Positions 16,104 to 24,801 of a stretch of DNA of 64,000 bases are shown piece by piece (position 1 is the stretch's first letter; every line of letters begins with the position of its first letter). Source of the stretch: DAOPYU01 sp942493245. GTDB lineage: Bacteria; Sumerlaeota; Sumerlaeia; UBA8349. The notes beneath the pieces were generated by a model. It was not told the DNA's origin and did no database searches. It saw only the letters and a program-made list of their open reading frames with translations. The stretch covers positions 1,364,001 through 1,428,000 of the forward strand of contig OW818685.1 in assembly GCA_942493245.1 (NCBI GenBank), read 5' to 3'. The translations under genes and the position numbers were made by a program.

Positions 16104-16966
16104 TCCGATTGCGGTGGTTTGTGCCGGTGGCGTGTTTTCTGATTTTTTGTTTCTGGCCGCATGGGGTCGAAGCGGCGAGCGCGGTGGATCGTTTTCCCCC
16201 GCCGGACCTGGGCAGCGAGTATGTGTATCCGAGTTCCTCGCAGGCGCCGGCTCGCGCGGGGTGGTTGGGATGGGTGGATCTGGGCGCGCTGGTGGTGGGG
16301 TTGACGTTGGCGTCTCTGATCGCGCTGCGGTGGCGCAGTCGCCGCCGGATGCTCCTTTTGTCCATCGCTTCGGTGCTGTATTTCGGATTTTACCGCAAGG
16401 GGTGCGTCTGCCCGATCGGTTCGATTCAGAATGTGGCGCAGGCGTTGTTCGACAGTTCATTCGTGCTGCCGTGGGGAGTGTTGGCTTTCTTTGGACTGCC
16501 GTTGATGTTTTCGCTTCTTTTCGGACGGGTGTTTTGCGCGGGGGTCTGTCCGCTGGGGGCCTTGCAGGATCTGGTGCTGATCAAGCCGTTGCGGGTGCCG
16601 CGTTGGTTGGATCATGGGTTGAGTTTGTTTCGGTATTTCTATCTGGGCCTGGCGGTGTTGCTGGCCGCGACCGGGACGACCTACCTGATCTGCCGGTATG
16701 ATCCGATTGTTCCTATCTTTCGTTTCTCCGCGAGTTATCCCATCTGGATCTGGAGCGCCCTGGTGGTGGCGCTTTCGCTTTTCGTGGGGCGGCCCTATTG
16801 TCGGTATTTGTGTCCCTATGGCGCGTTGTTGGGGTTCTTTGCGCGTTTTTCCGTGAAGCGCACCTCGATTTCGCCAGCCGAGTGTGTGGTGTGTGGTTTG
16901 TGCCGGGACGCTTGCCCGTTCGGCGCGGTGCGTGAAGGGGGCAAGGATTCGGAGGAGGGCGCATGA
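16100..16966 (+). CDS. NapH/NosR-like membrane Fe-S protein
   Basis: The 288-residue polytopic protein has a signal-like first segment, about five further hydrophobic helices and the paired membrane motifs of the NapH/NosR/CcoG group: GCVCPIGSIQNVAQ, FCAGVCPLGALQDL and YCRYLCPYGALLGF, then a cytoplasmic ferredoxin motif CVVCGLCRDACPFGA. NapH exchanges electrons with quinol and NapG. The start is TTG at 16100, fixed by its 4-base overlap (TTGA) with the previous stop and by GGGAGG upstream. The stop overlaps the next ATG (ATGA). It is the obvious membrane crossing for electrons in this operon. Confidence 0.88.
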   Translation: MIRLRWFVPVACFLIFCFWPHGVEAASAVDRFPPPDLGSEYVYPSSSQAPARAGWLGWVDLGALVVGLTLASLIALRWRSRRRMLLLSIASVLYFGFYRKGCVCPIGSIQNVAQALFDSSFVLPWGVLAFFGLPLMFSLLFGRVFCAGVCPLGALQDLVLIKPLRVPRWLDHGLSLFRYFYLGLAVLLAATGTTYLICRYDPIVPIFRFSASYPIWIWSALVVALSLFVGRPYCRYLCPYGALLGFFARFSVKRTSISPAECVVCGLCRDACPFGAVREGGKDSEEGA

Positions 16967-17517
16967 TACGCAACCATCGGGAGTTCTGGCGGGGTTTGTC
17001 TCTGCTTCTTCTGCTTTGCATGCTGGGAAGCGCGGCGGGGTATCTGGCTGCGCCCGCCTTTGCGCGCCAACATTATGCGGTGCGAATGGCCGAGCAGTTG
17101 TTTGCGCAGGAATCGCGGGACTTGAAGGCCGAGTCGGTTGAAGAAAAGATCCGACTCGACCAGGAAAAAAACTCGTTCGAAATGCAGGCCGTCCGGACGT
17201 TGGGGCTTGCTCCGAATCAATTGTACGAAGAGGCCCGGGAAATCCACCGCCGGTTTCGGATCGGGTCGCTTCTGTTCGGTCTCTGGTGCGGTCTGGTGGC
17301 GGGATTGAAGTTGCTGAATCTGTTTATTGCGCGGCGAGGCACATTTTACGAAGCCGACAAGGCGCATTGCCTGGCGTGCGGCCGGTGTTATCTGGCTTGC
17401 CCGATCGAACACAAACGGCTGGGACGGTTCGAGGAACTCGAAGCCGTGGTCGCGACCGGGCATCTGCCGGAGCGCGGCGTTATTTCTCATACAACACAGG
17501 ATACCCTTCATGGATAA
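16963..17517 (+). CDS. Two-helix membrane protein with one cytoplasmic [4Fe-4S] motif
   Basis: I do not recognise a family. The 184-residue product has a first hydrophobic helix (LSLLLLLCMLGSAAGYLAAP), a 65-residue charged, probably helical loop, a second helix (LLFGLWCGLVAGLKLLNLFI) and then CLACGRCYLACPIEHKRLGR, a single ferredoxin site. With the positive-inside rule the loop faces outside and the Fe-S site faces the cytoplasm, where it could accept electrons from the NuoF-like fusion encoded two genes on. It is joined to its neighbours by overlaps of 4 and 8 bases. It may be specific to this operon type. Confidence 0.75.
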   Translation: MIRNHREFWRGLSLLLLLCMLGSAAGYLAAPAFARQHYAVRMAEQLFAQESRDLKAESVEEKIRLDQEKNSFEMQAVRTLGLAPNQLYEEAREIHRRFRIGSLLFGLWCGLVAGLKLLNLFIARRGTFYEADKAHCLACGRCYLACPIEHKRLGRFEELEAVVATGHLPERGVISHTTQDTLHG

Positions 17518-19357
17518 GTCACGGACGATCGCTCTTTTTCTGGTCATTGTTTTTGGAATCTCGCTTCAAGTTTTTGCCTGGCTCCTGGGAGCCGCATATT
17601 TCCGGGACACTTCGGTGGGCCTCCTGACGACGCAGTCGCTTCCGCAGAAAAAGAAGGAAGTGGTCAAATTCTCCGAAGACAAGTCGCAGGCGGCGAAGTT
17701 TGCCGTCGCGCAGAATCAATTGCGTGAAGAGGACAAGGAACTGCGGCGCGAGTATTTCGGGAATCGCCGCAAGTTCGCCTGGGCGGGGTGGATTATGCTC
17801 CTGATGGGTATCGGTTTTGTGGCTTCGGCGCGCTGGTACGAGTCGCTCTCGGCCAAGCCGACGCCGTCGGTGTTGGACCCCGATGTGCGTGCCCGTCAGA
17901 ACAAGTCCTGGGGGCGCGAGCGCCGAACGGGGATTCTTACCGTCGGGATTGTCAGCGGTGTGGGGTTGGCGACGTTGGCCGCGCTGTGGATTTTGATCCC
18001 TTCGCATCTGGATCGTGAAAAAGAGGAAGTTGCCTCTGGAATTCCTTCCGTGCCGGGTGACAAACTGTTCAAACAGAACTGGCCGGAGTTTCGCGGGGCA
18101 GGGAATATCGGTCTGGCTGCGGACGGGGATTGGCCGACGACCTGGAGTCTGCCGGTTGCGCCGTCGGCTGAGACGGCTGGCGCCGCGTCAGCCCAGACTA
18201 CGTCGGCTACGGCGGTTGCGCCTCTGCCGCCCAGTCAGAATATCGTGTGGAAAACGGATGTCTCGTTGAAGGGCAAGAGTTCCCCGGTTGTGTGGGGTGG
18301 GCGGATTTTCCTCACAGGAGGAACGTCGGAGACGTTGTCTGTGGCGTGCTACGACCGGGTTTCGGGCGCGTTGCTCTGGGATTCGAAGGTGGTTTGTCCG
18401 GTGACGTTGCCCGAGGAATTTTCGGTTTATGAGGATATGACAGGATACGCCGCTTCGACTCCGGCGACCGATGGCGAGCGGGTCTATGCTATTTTCGCGA
18501 CCGGCGTTGTGGCTGCGTTCGACTACGCGGGAACTCAGGTGTGGGCGCGGCACCTGGGCGCTCCGGAGAGTACCTACGGCTATTCCGCGTCGTTGCTTTT
18601 GCATGAAAAAACATTGATCGTGCAGTTCGACCAGGGGATGGATGTGGAGGAAAAGAAGTCGAAACTGTTCGGTTTGAATACGGCCACGGGTGAGGATGTG
18701 TGGACTACGCCTCGCCCGGTGAAAAACTCCTGGACTTCGCCGTCTCTGATCAATACGGGGACGCGTCTGGAACTCATCACCAGCGCGCCGCCGTTCGTTA
18801 TGGCTTACGATCCGGCAACGGGCCAGGAGTACTGGCGCTGCGATGGCATGAGCGGCGATGTGGCGCCGTCGCCCACCTTTGCGGGCGGGATTGTGTTTGT
18901 CTCGAACACGGGCGCGCAGCTCATGGCGATCAAACCCGGTGGAAGTGGCGAGCTCACGACCAACACGGAATACCTGCTGTGGACGGGGACGGATGGACTG
19001 CCCGACACTTCGAGTCCGGTGAGCGATGGAACGTTCCTTGTGCAGGTGGCGGGGGACGGGTTGACGTGCATTGACGTGAAGACGGGGAAAATGCTCTGGG
19101 ACAAGACGCTTCCGAGCGCCACGTCTTCATCGCCCATTCTGGCGGGCGGGCGCGTGTATTTGTCGTGCGACAATGGGACGACCTATATTTTCAAGTTGAA
19201 TGCCGAGGGATATCATCAGGTCGGTAAAGGTGAAGTCGGGGAGGCGATTCTGGCCACCCCGGCGTTTGCGGACAATCAGATTTATATCCGGACGAATAAG
19301 AGTCTGGTTGCCGTGGGGGCGCCAGTCGAGGCCGCCGCTGATGCGGCACAGAAGTAG
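17510..19357 (+). CDS. Triple-helix-anchored PQQ-like beta-propeller protein
   Basis: The 615-residue protein has three hydrophobic segments (about 7-29, 89-108 and 141-163), which would place the propeller outside, then NWPEFRGAGNIGLAADG (the shared opening motif, here altered), an Ala/Thr-rich linker at about 217-241, and PQQ-like blades such as VACYDRVSGALLWDSKVV and IDVKTGKMLWDKTL. The region between helices 1 and 2 is a charged coiled-coil-like stretch. The start overlaps the previous gene by 8 bases. This is the second quinoprotein-like subunit of the operon and the one with a membrane domain of its own, so it is a candidate for the docking subunit. Confidence 0.85.
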   Translation: MDKSRTIALFLVIVFGISLQVFAWLLGAAYFRDTSVGLLTTQSLPQKKKEVVKFSEDKSQAAKFAVAQNQLREEDKELRREYFGNRRKFAWAGWIMLLMGIGFVASARWYESLSAKPTPSVLDPDVRARQNKSWGRERRTGILTVGIVSGVGLATLAALWILIPSHLDREKEEVASGIPSVPGDKLFKQNWPEFRGAGNIGLAADGDWPTTWSLPVAPSAETAGAASAQTTSATAVAPLPPSQNIVWKTDVSLKGKSSPVVWGGRIFLTGGTSETLSVACYDRVSGALLWDSKVVCPVTLPEEFSVYEDMTGYAASTPATDGERVYAIFATGVVAAFDYAGTQVWARHLGAPESTYGYSASLLLHEKTLIVQFDQGMDVEEKKSKLFGLNTATGEDVWTTPRPVKNSWTSPSLINTGTRLELITSAPPFVMAYDPATGQEYWRCDGMSGDVAPSPTFAGGIVFVSNTGAQLMAIKPGGSGELTTNTEYLLWTGTDGLPDTSSPVSDGTFLVQVAGDGLTCIDVKTGKMLWDKTLPSATSSSPILAGGRVYLSCDNGTTYIFKLNAEGYHQVGKGEVGEAILATPAFADNQIYIRTNKSLVAVGAPVEAAADAAQK

Positions 19358-19401
19358 AGGAAAGACGGCGCGGCTCAATTTGACGCGCGGCTGGAGCTGA
19401 C

Positions 19402-21879
19402 ATGTGTACGAACAAACCCGCCAGTTTGACGGATGAGGAAATTCTGACCGCGACCGACGCGATTGTCGCTCGCTGCGGGCGCTCGCCTGAGTCGGCTATC
19501 CCGATCCTGCAGGCCTTGCAGACGGAGTTTCGCCATCTGCCGCGTGTGGCGCTCGAGCATGTGTGCCGCACGACCGACATCAAACCGGCGCAGATCGCCG
19601 GGATCTCGACCTTCTATTCCCAGTTTCGCCACCACGGAACCGGGAAGCACCTGATCCAGGTCTGCCACGGCACGGCGTGTCATGTGGCGGGCGCGGAGCT
19701 GGTGACGGACGCAATCCGTCGGCATCTGAACCTCAAGGACCAGGAGGAAACCACGGAGGACGGCCTTTTTACGGTCGAGCGGGTGGGGTGCGTGGGGTGT
19801 TGCTCATTGGCGCCGGTGATGCTGATTGACGGGGTGACGTTTGGACACCTGGACGCGAACAAAGCCGTGGACTCCGTCGAACAATTCCTGCGCGACGAGG
19901 CGGCGGGTCTGCACGATCAGAAACGCGAGGAACGGCGGCGCCAGAGTCAGGATCGGAAAGCCAAGGGGCGGCCCGAGGTGGAACTGCGCGTGGGCTTGAA
20001 CTCGTGCTGTATCGCCAGTGGTTCGATGCAGGTGTGCGAAGCGCTCGAGAAAGCGGCCGCCGAGACGGGTGCGGATGTGGTGGTCAAGCCGGTCGGGTGT
20101 ACGGGGATGTGCCACCGGGTGCCACTGGTCGAAGTGGTGGCTCCGGGGGGGCAGTCTATTCTGTATGGCGACAACAACGAACGCCGCGCGATCCAGATTG
20201 TGCGTCAGAACATCCAGCCCAGAGGGCTTCTGCGTAAGATCGGACGGGCCGTGACGACCGCGATCGATCTGTTGGTCAACGACGAGGCGTGGCACGACAT
20301 CAACGACCACGAAGTGAATCCGAAACACGGTCCCGGTGGGGCGTTTCTGGATCGGCAGGTGCGGGTTGTCACCGACCAGTGCAACGAGTTGGACCCGCTT
20401 GACATTGAGGAGTACATCGAAGCGGGTGGTTACGATGCGTTGCGCGAGTGTGTGAACGGGATGACGCCCGACGAGATCATTGCGATGGTCGAGCGTTCCG
20501 GGATGCGCGGGCGCGGCGGCGCGGGTTTTCCGACGGCCAGAAAGTGGCGTCTGACGCGAGAAGCGCCGGGCGAGCGTCGGTTTGTGGTTTGCAATGGCGA
20601 CGAAGGCGACCCGGGCGCGTTCATGGACCGAATGCTGCTCGAAGCGTACCCGCATCGGGTCATCGAAGGGCTGGCGATCGCGGCGCGCGCAGTGGGAGCG
20701 AAAGAGGGGTACCTCTATATTCGCGCCGAGTACGCGATGGCGGTGCAACGCATCGAGCGGGCGATTGCGCAGGCCGAAGAGCGCGGGTTGCTGGGCCGGG
20801 GTATTTTCGGAAGCGACTTCGATTTGACGCTTCGGGTTATGCGGGGCGCGGGCGCGTTTGTGTGCGGGGAGGAAACGGCCCTGCTCGCTTCGATTCAGGG
20901 GCTGCGAGGGATGCCTCGTTTCCGTCCGCCGTATCCGGCTCAGAAGGGGTTGTGGGACTGTCCAACGAATGTCAACAACGTCGAGACGTATGCCTCCTTG
21001 CCGTGGATTGTTCGGCACGGGGCCGAGGCGTTTGCCGCGTTGGGAACCGAGCATAGCAAAGGAACGAAGGTGTTTGCCCTGGCGGGCCGCATTGAGCGGG
21101 GCGGTCTGATTGAAGTGCCGATGGGCGCCACGATTTCCGATATTGTGTACCATATCGGCGGGGGCGTAAAGGGCCAGGAGGCGGGACGTCAGTTCAAGGC
21201 CGTTCAGTTGGGAGGGCCTTCGGGCGGTTGCGTTCCGGCGCGGATGGCGCATACGCCGATTGATTACGAGGCTGTGCGCGAGACGGGCGCCATCATGGGA
21301 TCGGGCGGGTTGGTGGTGTTGGACGACACGACCTGCATGGTGGACATCGCGCGGTTCTTCCTCGATTTCACTCAGAAGGAATCGTGCGGCAAGTGTACGT
21401 TCTGCCGGTTGGGTACGAAACGGATGCTCGAAATCCTCGAACGTCTTTGCGCGGGTGAGGGGAAACAGAAGGATCTGGACGAACTGGAGGAACTGGCTCA
21501 CCAGGTCAAAAACGGCAGTCTGTGCGGGTTGGGCAAGACGGCGCCCAATCCGATTCTGACGACGTTGCAATATTTCCGCAACGAGTACGAAGCGCACATC
21601 GCGAGGCCGGGCCATGCGGCCACGTGTCCGGCGGGCAAGTGCGCCGCGCTCATCCGGTACGAGGTTCAGACCGGTTGTATCGGTTGTACGCTCTGCGCGC
21701 AGCAGTGTCCTGTGGGGGCGATCGAGCCGACACCTTATGAAAAGCACAAGATCAACTCGACGTTGTGTGTGCGCTGCGGCGGATGCCGCAATGTGTGTCC
21801 CGAGGGCGCCGTGGCGATTGTGCCGCGCAAAGTGGCCGCGCCGGTTAAGCCGGAAGTAGAAAATGTCGGGGCGCGTTGA
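19402..21879 (+). CDS. HydC-HydB (NuoE-NuoF) fusion, NAD(H)-FMN electron-transfer subunit
   Basis: The 825-residue protein fuses two normally separate subunits. Residues 1-165 are NuoE/HydC-like with a thioredoxin-fold [2Fe-2S] site (Cys88, 93, 130, 134). Residues 190-270 are the N-terminal [2Fe-2S] domain of HydB (C202/203, C233, C237). Residues 330-720 are NuoF: FMN/NADH motifs GMRGRGGAGFPTARKW, GDEGDPGAFMDR and GAGAFVCGEETALLA, and the [4Fe-4S] ligands C662, 665, 668 and 708. A C-terminal tandem ferredoxin follows (C759/762/765/769 and C789/792/795/799). It should oxidise NADH or reduce NAD+ at FMN. In known enzymes it partners HydA or a formate dehydrogenase; neither is here. The start has GGAG upstream. 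Confidence 0.93.
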   Translation: MCTNKPASLTDEEILTATDAIVARCGRSPESAIPILQALQTEFRHLPRVALEHVCRTTDIKPAQIAGISTFYSQFRHHGTGKHLIQVCHGTACHVAGAELVTDAIRRHLNLKDQEETTEDGLFTVERVGCVGCCSLAPVMLIDGVTFGHLDANKAVDSVEQFLRDEAAGLHDQKREERRRQSQDRKAKGRPEVELRVGLNSCCIASGSMQVCEALEKAAAETGADVVVKPVGCTGMCHRVPLVEVVAPGGQSILYGDNNERRAIQIVRQNIQPRGLLRKIGRAVTTAIDLLVNDEAWHDINDHEVNPKHGPGGAFLDRQVRVVTDQCNELDPLDIEEYIEAGGYDALRECVNGMTPDEIIAMVERSGMRGRGGAGFPTARKWRLTREAPGERRFVVCNGDEGDPGAFMDRMLLEAYPHRVIEGLAIAARAVGAKEGYLYIRAEYAMAVQRIERAIAQAEERGLLGRGIFGSDFDLTLRVMRGAGAFVCGEETALLASIQGLRGMPRFRPPYPAQKGLWDCPTNVNNVETYASLPWIVRHGAEAFAALGTEHSKGTKVFALAGRIERGGLIEVPMGATISDIVYHIGGGVKGQEAGRQFKAVQLGGPSGGCVPARMAHTPIDYEAVRETGAIMGSGGLVVLDDTTCMVDIARFFLDFTQKESCGKCTFCRLGTKRMLEILERLCAGEGKQKDLDELEELAHQVKNGSLCGLGKTAPNPILTTLQYFRNEYEAHIARPGHAATCPAGKCAALIRYEVQTGCIGCTLCAQQCPVGAIEPTPYEKHKINSTLCVRCGGCRNVCPEGAVAIVPRKVAAPVKPEVENVGAR

Positions 21880-21912
21880 CGGAGTGTCTCAGGCCACACG
21901 AAAGAATGAACC

Positions 21913-23427
21913 ATGATCGAATTCAAGATTGACGGACAAGTGATCGAGGCGGAAGCCGGCATGACGGTTTTGCAGGCGGCGCGCCGGGCGGGTATTGAGA
22001 TCCCCTCGCTGTGTTACCATGAAGGGCTGCCGCACCAGACCTCCTGTTTCATCTGCGCGATTCGCGTGACGGGGAGTGAATCCCTGCAACCGGCCTGTGC
22101 CTTGCCGGCGGCGCAGGGGCTTGAGGTGGAGTTCCATTCCGCCGAAGTGGAGAAGGCGCGCAAGACCGCACTGGAACTGTTGTTTTCAGACCATGCGGGT
22201 CGCTGCGAGGCGCCTTGCGCGATGGCTTGTCCGGCCAGTCTGGACATCCCGGCTTTCCTGAAAGCGGTAGAAAAAGGGGACACTTCCGGCGCGCTTGAGG
22301 TTTTGTCGCGGCGTCTGCCGCTGGCGGGTGTGCTCGGGACGGTGTGTGCGGGGTATTGCCAGAAGGCCTGCGTGCGGCGGCGCTACGACGAGCCGCTTTC
22401 GATTCGGTGCCTGCACGGGCGCGTGGCGCAGGAGAATATGGCGAGCGGCGCGCCGTGGCTGCCGGGAAAAAAGGCGGCTTCCGGGAAAACGGTTGCGATT
22501 CTCGGCTCCGGTCCCGTGGCCCTCTCGGCTGCGTGGTTTCTGTTGCAGGAGGGACACGTGTGCCGATTGGTTGAAGAGGCTCCGCGTGCCGGAGGCTCCC
22601 TGCGCCAGTTGACGCAGGAGGGACAGTTGGAGGAAAAACTCCTCAACGGCGAGATTGCGCTGATCGAGCGTCTTGGCGCTGAGATTGTCTGTGGAAAACA
22701 GGCGAGCGAAGGGCGTTCTCTGGACGAAATGCTTTCCGCGTTTGATGCGGTGCTGGTGGCCGATCCGGTGACGGACGGAAAAGAAAAAGGGAAGGGATCG
22801 AGTTCGACCGCGGAGTTGAAACCGGAGAATCTGTTTCATGCCACGTCTGTGATTCCGGACGAAAAGAATGTCGTGCGCGCCGTGAATGCGGGGCGCACGC
22901 TGGCCGTTTCGATTGGGCAGTATCTGGCAGGAGAACCGGTGACGGGTCCGGAGAAACCGCTCTATTTTGCGGCGCGTGAGCCGTCCGAGGAAGAAGATCG
23001 GGCGCTGTTCGCTCTGTCCGGCGCGCCGGAGGCTCCCGCTTCGACCGACGCCGACCCGAAGCGGGAGGCGGCGCGGTGTCTGCAATGCAGTTGTGTGAAA
23101 CGCAACACGTGCCGGTTGCGTCACTATGGCGCCCGGTATGGCGTTCAGCCGCAGCGTTTCAAGGGGGAACGCCGTCGCATGGAGCCGGACTTGTCGCATG
23201 GCGACGTGGTGTATGACCCCGGCAAGTGCATCCTGTGCGGTTTGTGTCTGCGGGTCGCCGAAGCGGCCGGGGAAGCGCGGGGGCTCAGTTTTGTGGGACG
23301 CGGTTTCCCCACGCGGGTGGCGGTTCCGTTCGGGGGACAGTTACTCGAAGGCCTTGCCCAATGCGCGCGGGAATGCGCAGCAATCTGCCCGACTGCTGCG
23401 TTGAGCCTGAGACCCGGACGCGATTGA
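21913..23427 (+). CDS. 2Fe-2S / GltD-like flavoprotein fragment / ferredoxin fusion
   Basis: The 504-residue protein begins with a NuoG/HydA-type [2Fe-2S] domain (C34, C45, C48, C62). Next comes the GltD-type N-terminal cluster region (CEAPCAMACPASLDIPAF, then C145, C149, C153) and one Rossmann motif, AILGSGPVALSAAWFL, expected to hold FAD. The second, NAD(P)H-binding Rossmann domain of GltD-like proteins seems to be missing: the text passes from FDAVLVADPV almost directly to the C-terminal VVRAVNAGRTLAVSIGQYL. The C-terminus carries more cysteine sets (CLQCSC, CILCGLC, CARECAAICP). It is the last gene of the operon. It probably relays electrons between the NuoF-like fusion and another subunit rather than oxidising NADPH. 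Confidence 0.85.
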   Translation: MIEFKIDGQVIEAEAGMTVLQAARRAGIEIPSLCYHEGLPHQTSCFICAIRVTGSESLQPACALPAAQGLEVEFHSAEVEKARKTALELLFSDHAGRCEAPCAMACPASLDIPAFLKAVEKGDTSGALEVLSRRLPLAGVLGTVCAGYCQKACVRRRYDEPLSIRCLHGRVAQENMASGAPWLPGKKAASGKTVAILGSGPVALSAAWFLLQEGHVCRLVEEAPRAGGSLRQLTQEGQLEEKLLNGEIALIERLGAEIVCGKQASEGRSLDEMLSAFDAVLVADPVTDGKEKGKGSSSTAELKPENLFHATSVIPDEKNVVRAVNAGRTLAVSIGQYLAGEPVTGPEKPLYFAAREPSEEEDRALFALSGAPEAPASTDADPKREAARCLQCSCVKRNTCRLRHYGARYGVQPQRFKGERRRMEPDLSHGDVVYDPGKCILCGLCLRVAEAAGEARGLSFVGRGFPTRVAVPFGGQLLEGLAQCARECAAICPTAALSLRPGRD

Positions 23428-23453
23428 ACATGTGAAAATAACCGCTATTGGGA

Positions 23454-23510
23454 CCACGAAATAAACGACACAACACGAAAGAATGCGGTTTTCGTGTCGT
23501 TTACTTCGCG
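23454..23510. repeat. Family A-like intergenic hairpin, copy 3 (ACACGAA beat)
   Basis: CACGAAATAAACGAC near 23455 pairs with GTCGTTTACTTCGCG near 23496, and ACACGAAA pairs with TTTCGTGT inside, with a short bulge. It lies between the convergent ends of the redox operon and the ROK gene and could serve as a bidirectional transcription stop. Confidence 0.7.
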
Positions 23511-23533
23511 ATTTTGTCCTCTTTGTAAATCTC

Positions 23534-24649
23534 CTATAACTGACTCACATACTTTTCCGCCAGCACGATTGCGCCGACCAGGTTGGCGTTCAGGCCGCGG
23601 TCGTCGATGATGGAGGGACGCAGGTAACTCAGAATCCCCTTGTGCCCGAGGATGCGCTGACAGGTCGGGCCAAAGTGGGGGAGGGCGTAGCTGGGTTTGC
23701 CCCCAAGAAAAATGGGGACACCCGGACGGCAGCCGTCCTCGAGCGCCTTGTTAATGACCGTCTCGGCGGCCTCGGCCAGAAGACGTCCGAACAGGCGGTC
23801 CACTTGCAGGGCCGAGTGGGCGCGCACGGCGGTCAGGCGCGCGATGATCGGGCCGGCTTTCTCCGGATCGTAGATCAATTCGCGTTCCTGCGGGGTCAGG
23901 TGCATCTGGTAGGTGTGGTCGTTGTGGGTCAGGGCGCGAAACATGCGGTGGCGGCCCGGTCCGGAGAGAACCATTTCCGCGCGCAGGTTTTCCGTGCTGC
24001 CCGACGGTCCCAGGAGCGGGCCGTCCACGGTCGTGTCTCGTCGCAGGATGTTGAAGAAATGGTCCGGATCGGCTCCCGCGTCGGAGAGGAAGGAACGCGT
24101 GACTTCCTTACTCAGGGGGGTGGCGTACCCCGGTTCGCTGGTGTAATGAAGCGAGGCGTCGTCGCCGTTCCAGTCCACAGACGGGAAGCGGATCTCTCCG
24201 TCGGCGCTGACCCACGCGCCGCCCCAGCCACCCCCGAAGACCCAGTAGAGAATTTCCGTGCGGGCCACACTCCACTCGGCCAGAGCGCCGGCGTTAGCGT
24301 CGTTCTCGATACTGACGGGCGCCCCGATACTGGCTTCGATGGCGTCGGCCAGATTGAAGCCATTGAGGAACGGCAGATTGGAGGCCAGAACATACGAAAA
24401 GTCGCTGGCCAGCAGACCGGGGGTCGCAATACCGACGGCATGCAGATCGGCAAAGGTCTTGTTGTACTTCTTGAGCAGGTGATAGACGCTCTGAGTAAGC
24501 GCTTCGGTAATGGATTCGGGCGTCTGGCCATAGCGGCTGCGGGGGAGCAAGGTTTCCGCCATCTGATTGTCGTGGTCCTTGAACAATCCCACCTTGGCGC
24601 CGGAGCCGGTTCCCAGATCAATCCCGATGAAGTATTTCTTGTTGTCCAT
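23534..24649 (-). CDS. ROK-family sugar kinase, probable fructokinase
   Basis: The 371-residue protein shows the ROK ATP-binding and sugar-binding signatures: FIGIDLGTGSGAKVGLFKD, VGIATPGLLAS, VSIENDANAGALAEW and VFGGGWGGAWVSADGEI. The usual ROK zinc-finger CxCGxxGCxE is absent, and the region that normally carries it is replaced by unrelated sequence, so this is a divergent member. It lies 150 bases downstream of a GH32 hydrolase on the same strand. Because GH32 enzymes release fructose, phosphorylation of fructose is the best guess (inference). The ATG at 24649 has GGGGAAAG upstream. Confidence 0.75.
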   Translation of the reverse strand: MDNKKYFIGIDLGTGSGAKVGLFKDHDNQMAETLLPRSRYGQTPESITEALTQSVYHLLKKYNKTFADLHAVGIATPGLLASDFSYVLASNLPFLNGFNLADAIEASIGAPVSIENDANAGALAEWSVARTEILYWVFGGGWGGAWVSADGEIRFPSVDWNGDDASLHYTSEPGYATPLSKEVTRSFLSDAGADPDHFFNILRRDTTVDGPLLGPSGSTENLRAEMVLSGPGRHRMFRALTHNDHTYQMHLTPQERELIYDPEKAGPIIARLTAVRAHSALQVDRLFGRLLAEAAETVINKALEDGCRPGVPIFLGGKPSYALPHFGPTCQRILGHKGILSYLRPSIIDDRGLNANLVGAIVLAEKYVSQL

Positions 24650-24801
24650 ATCTGAAACTTTCCCCCCAGGAGCATAAGCCGTTTTCCACGACTACTGGCC
24701 ACAGATTGGGATTCTGAGCCAATCTGTGGGGATAACGCTAACAGACAGAAGCGTTTTGTTCCAGAAGAAATCAGCCGACTGAGAGTCATCTGAAGCGACC
24801 G

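Noticed and set aside
16100..16966. Assignment of this operon to periplasmic nitrate reduction (Nap)
   Set aside because: NapG/NapH-like proteins are present but there is no NapA, NapB or NapD.
13136..19357. True PQQ-dependent dehydrogenase assignment for the operon propellers
   Set aside because: The blade motifs fit PQQ-like repeats, but calcium and PQQ ligands and the tryptophan-docking residues of proven enzymes are not evident, so only a fold-level call is made.
19804..21747. Minus-strand frame of 647 codons opposite the HydC-HydB fusion
   Set aside because: Antisense of unambiguous NuoE/NuoF sequence.
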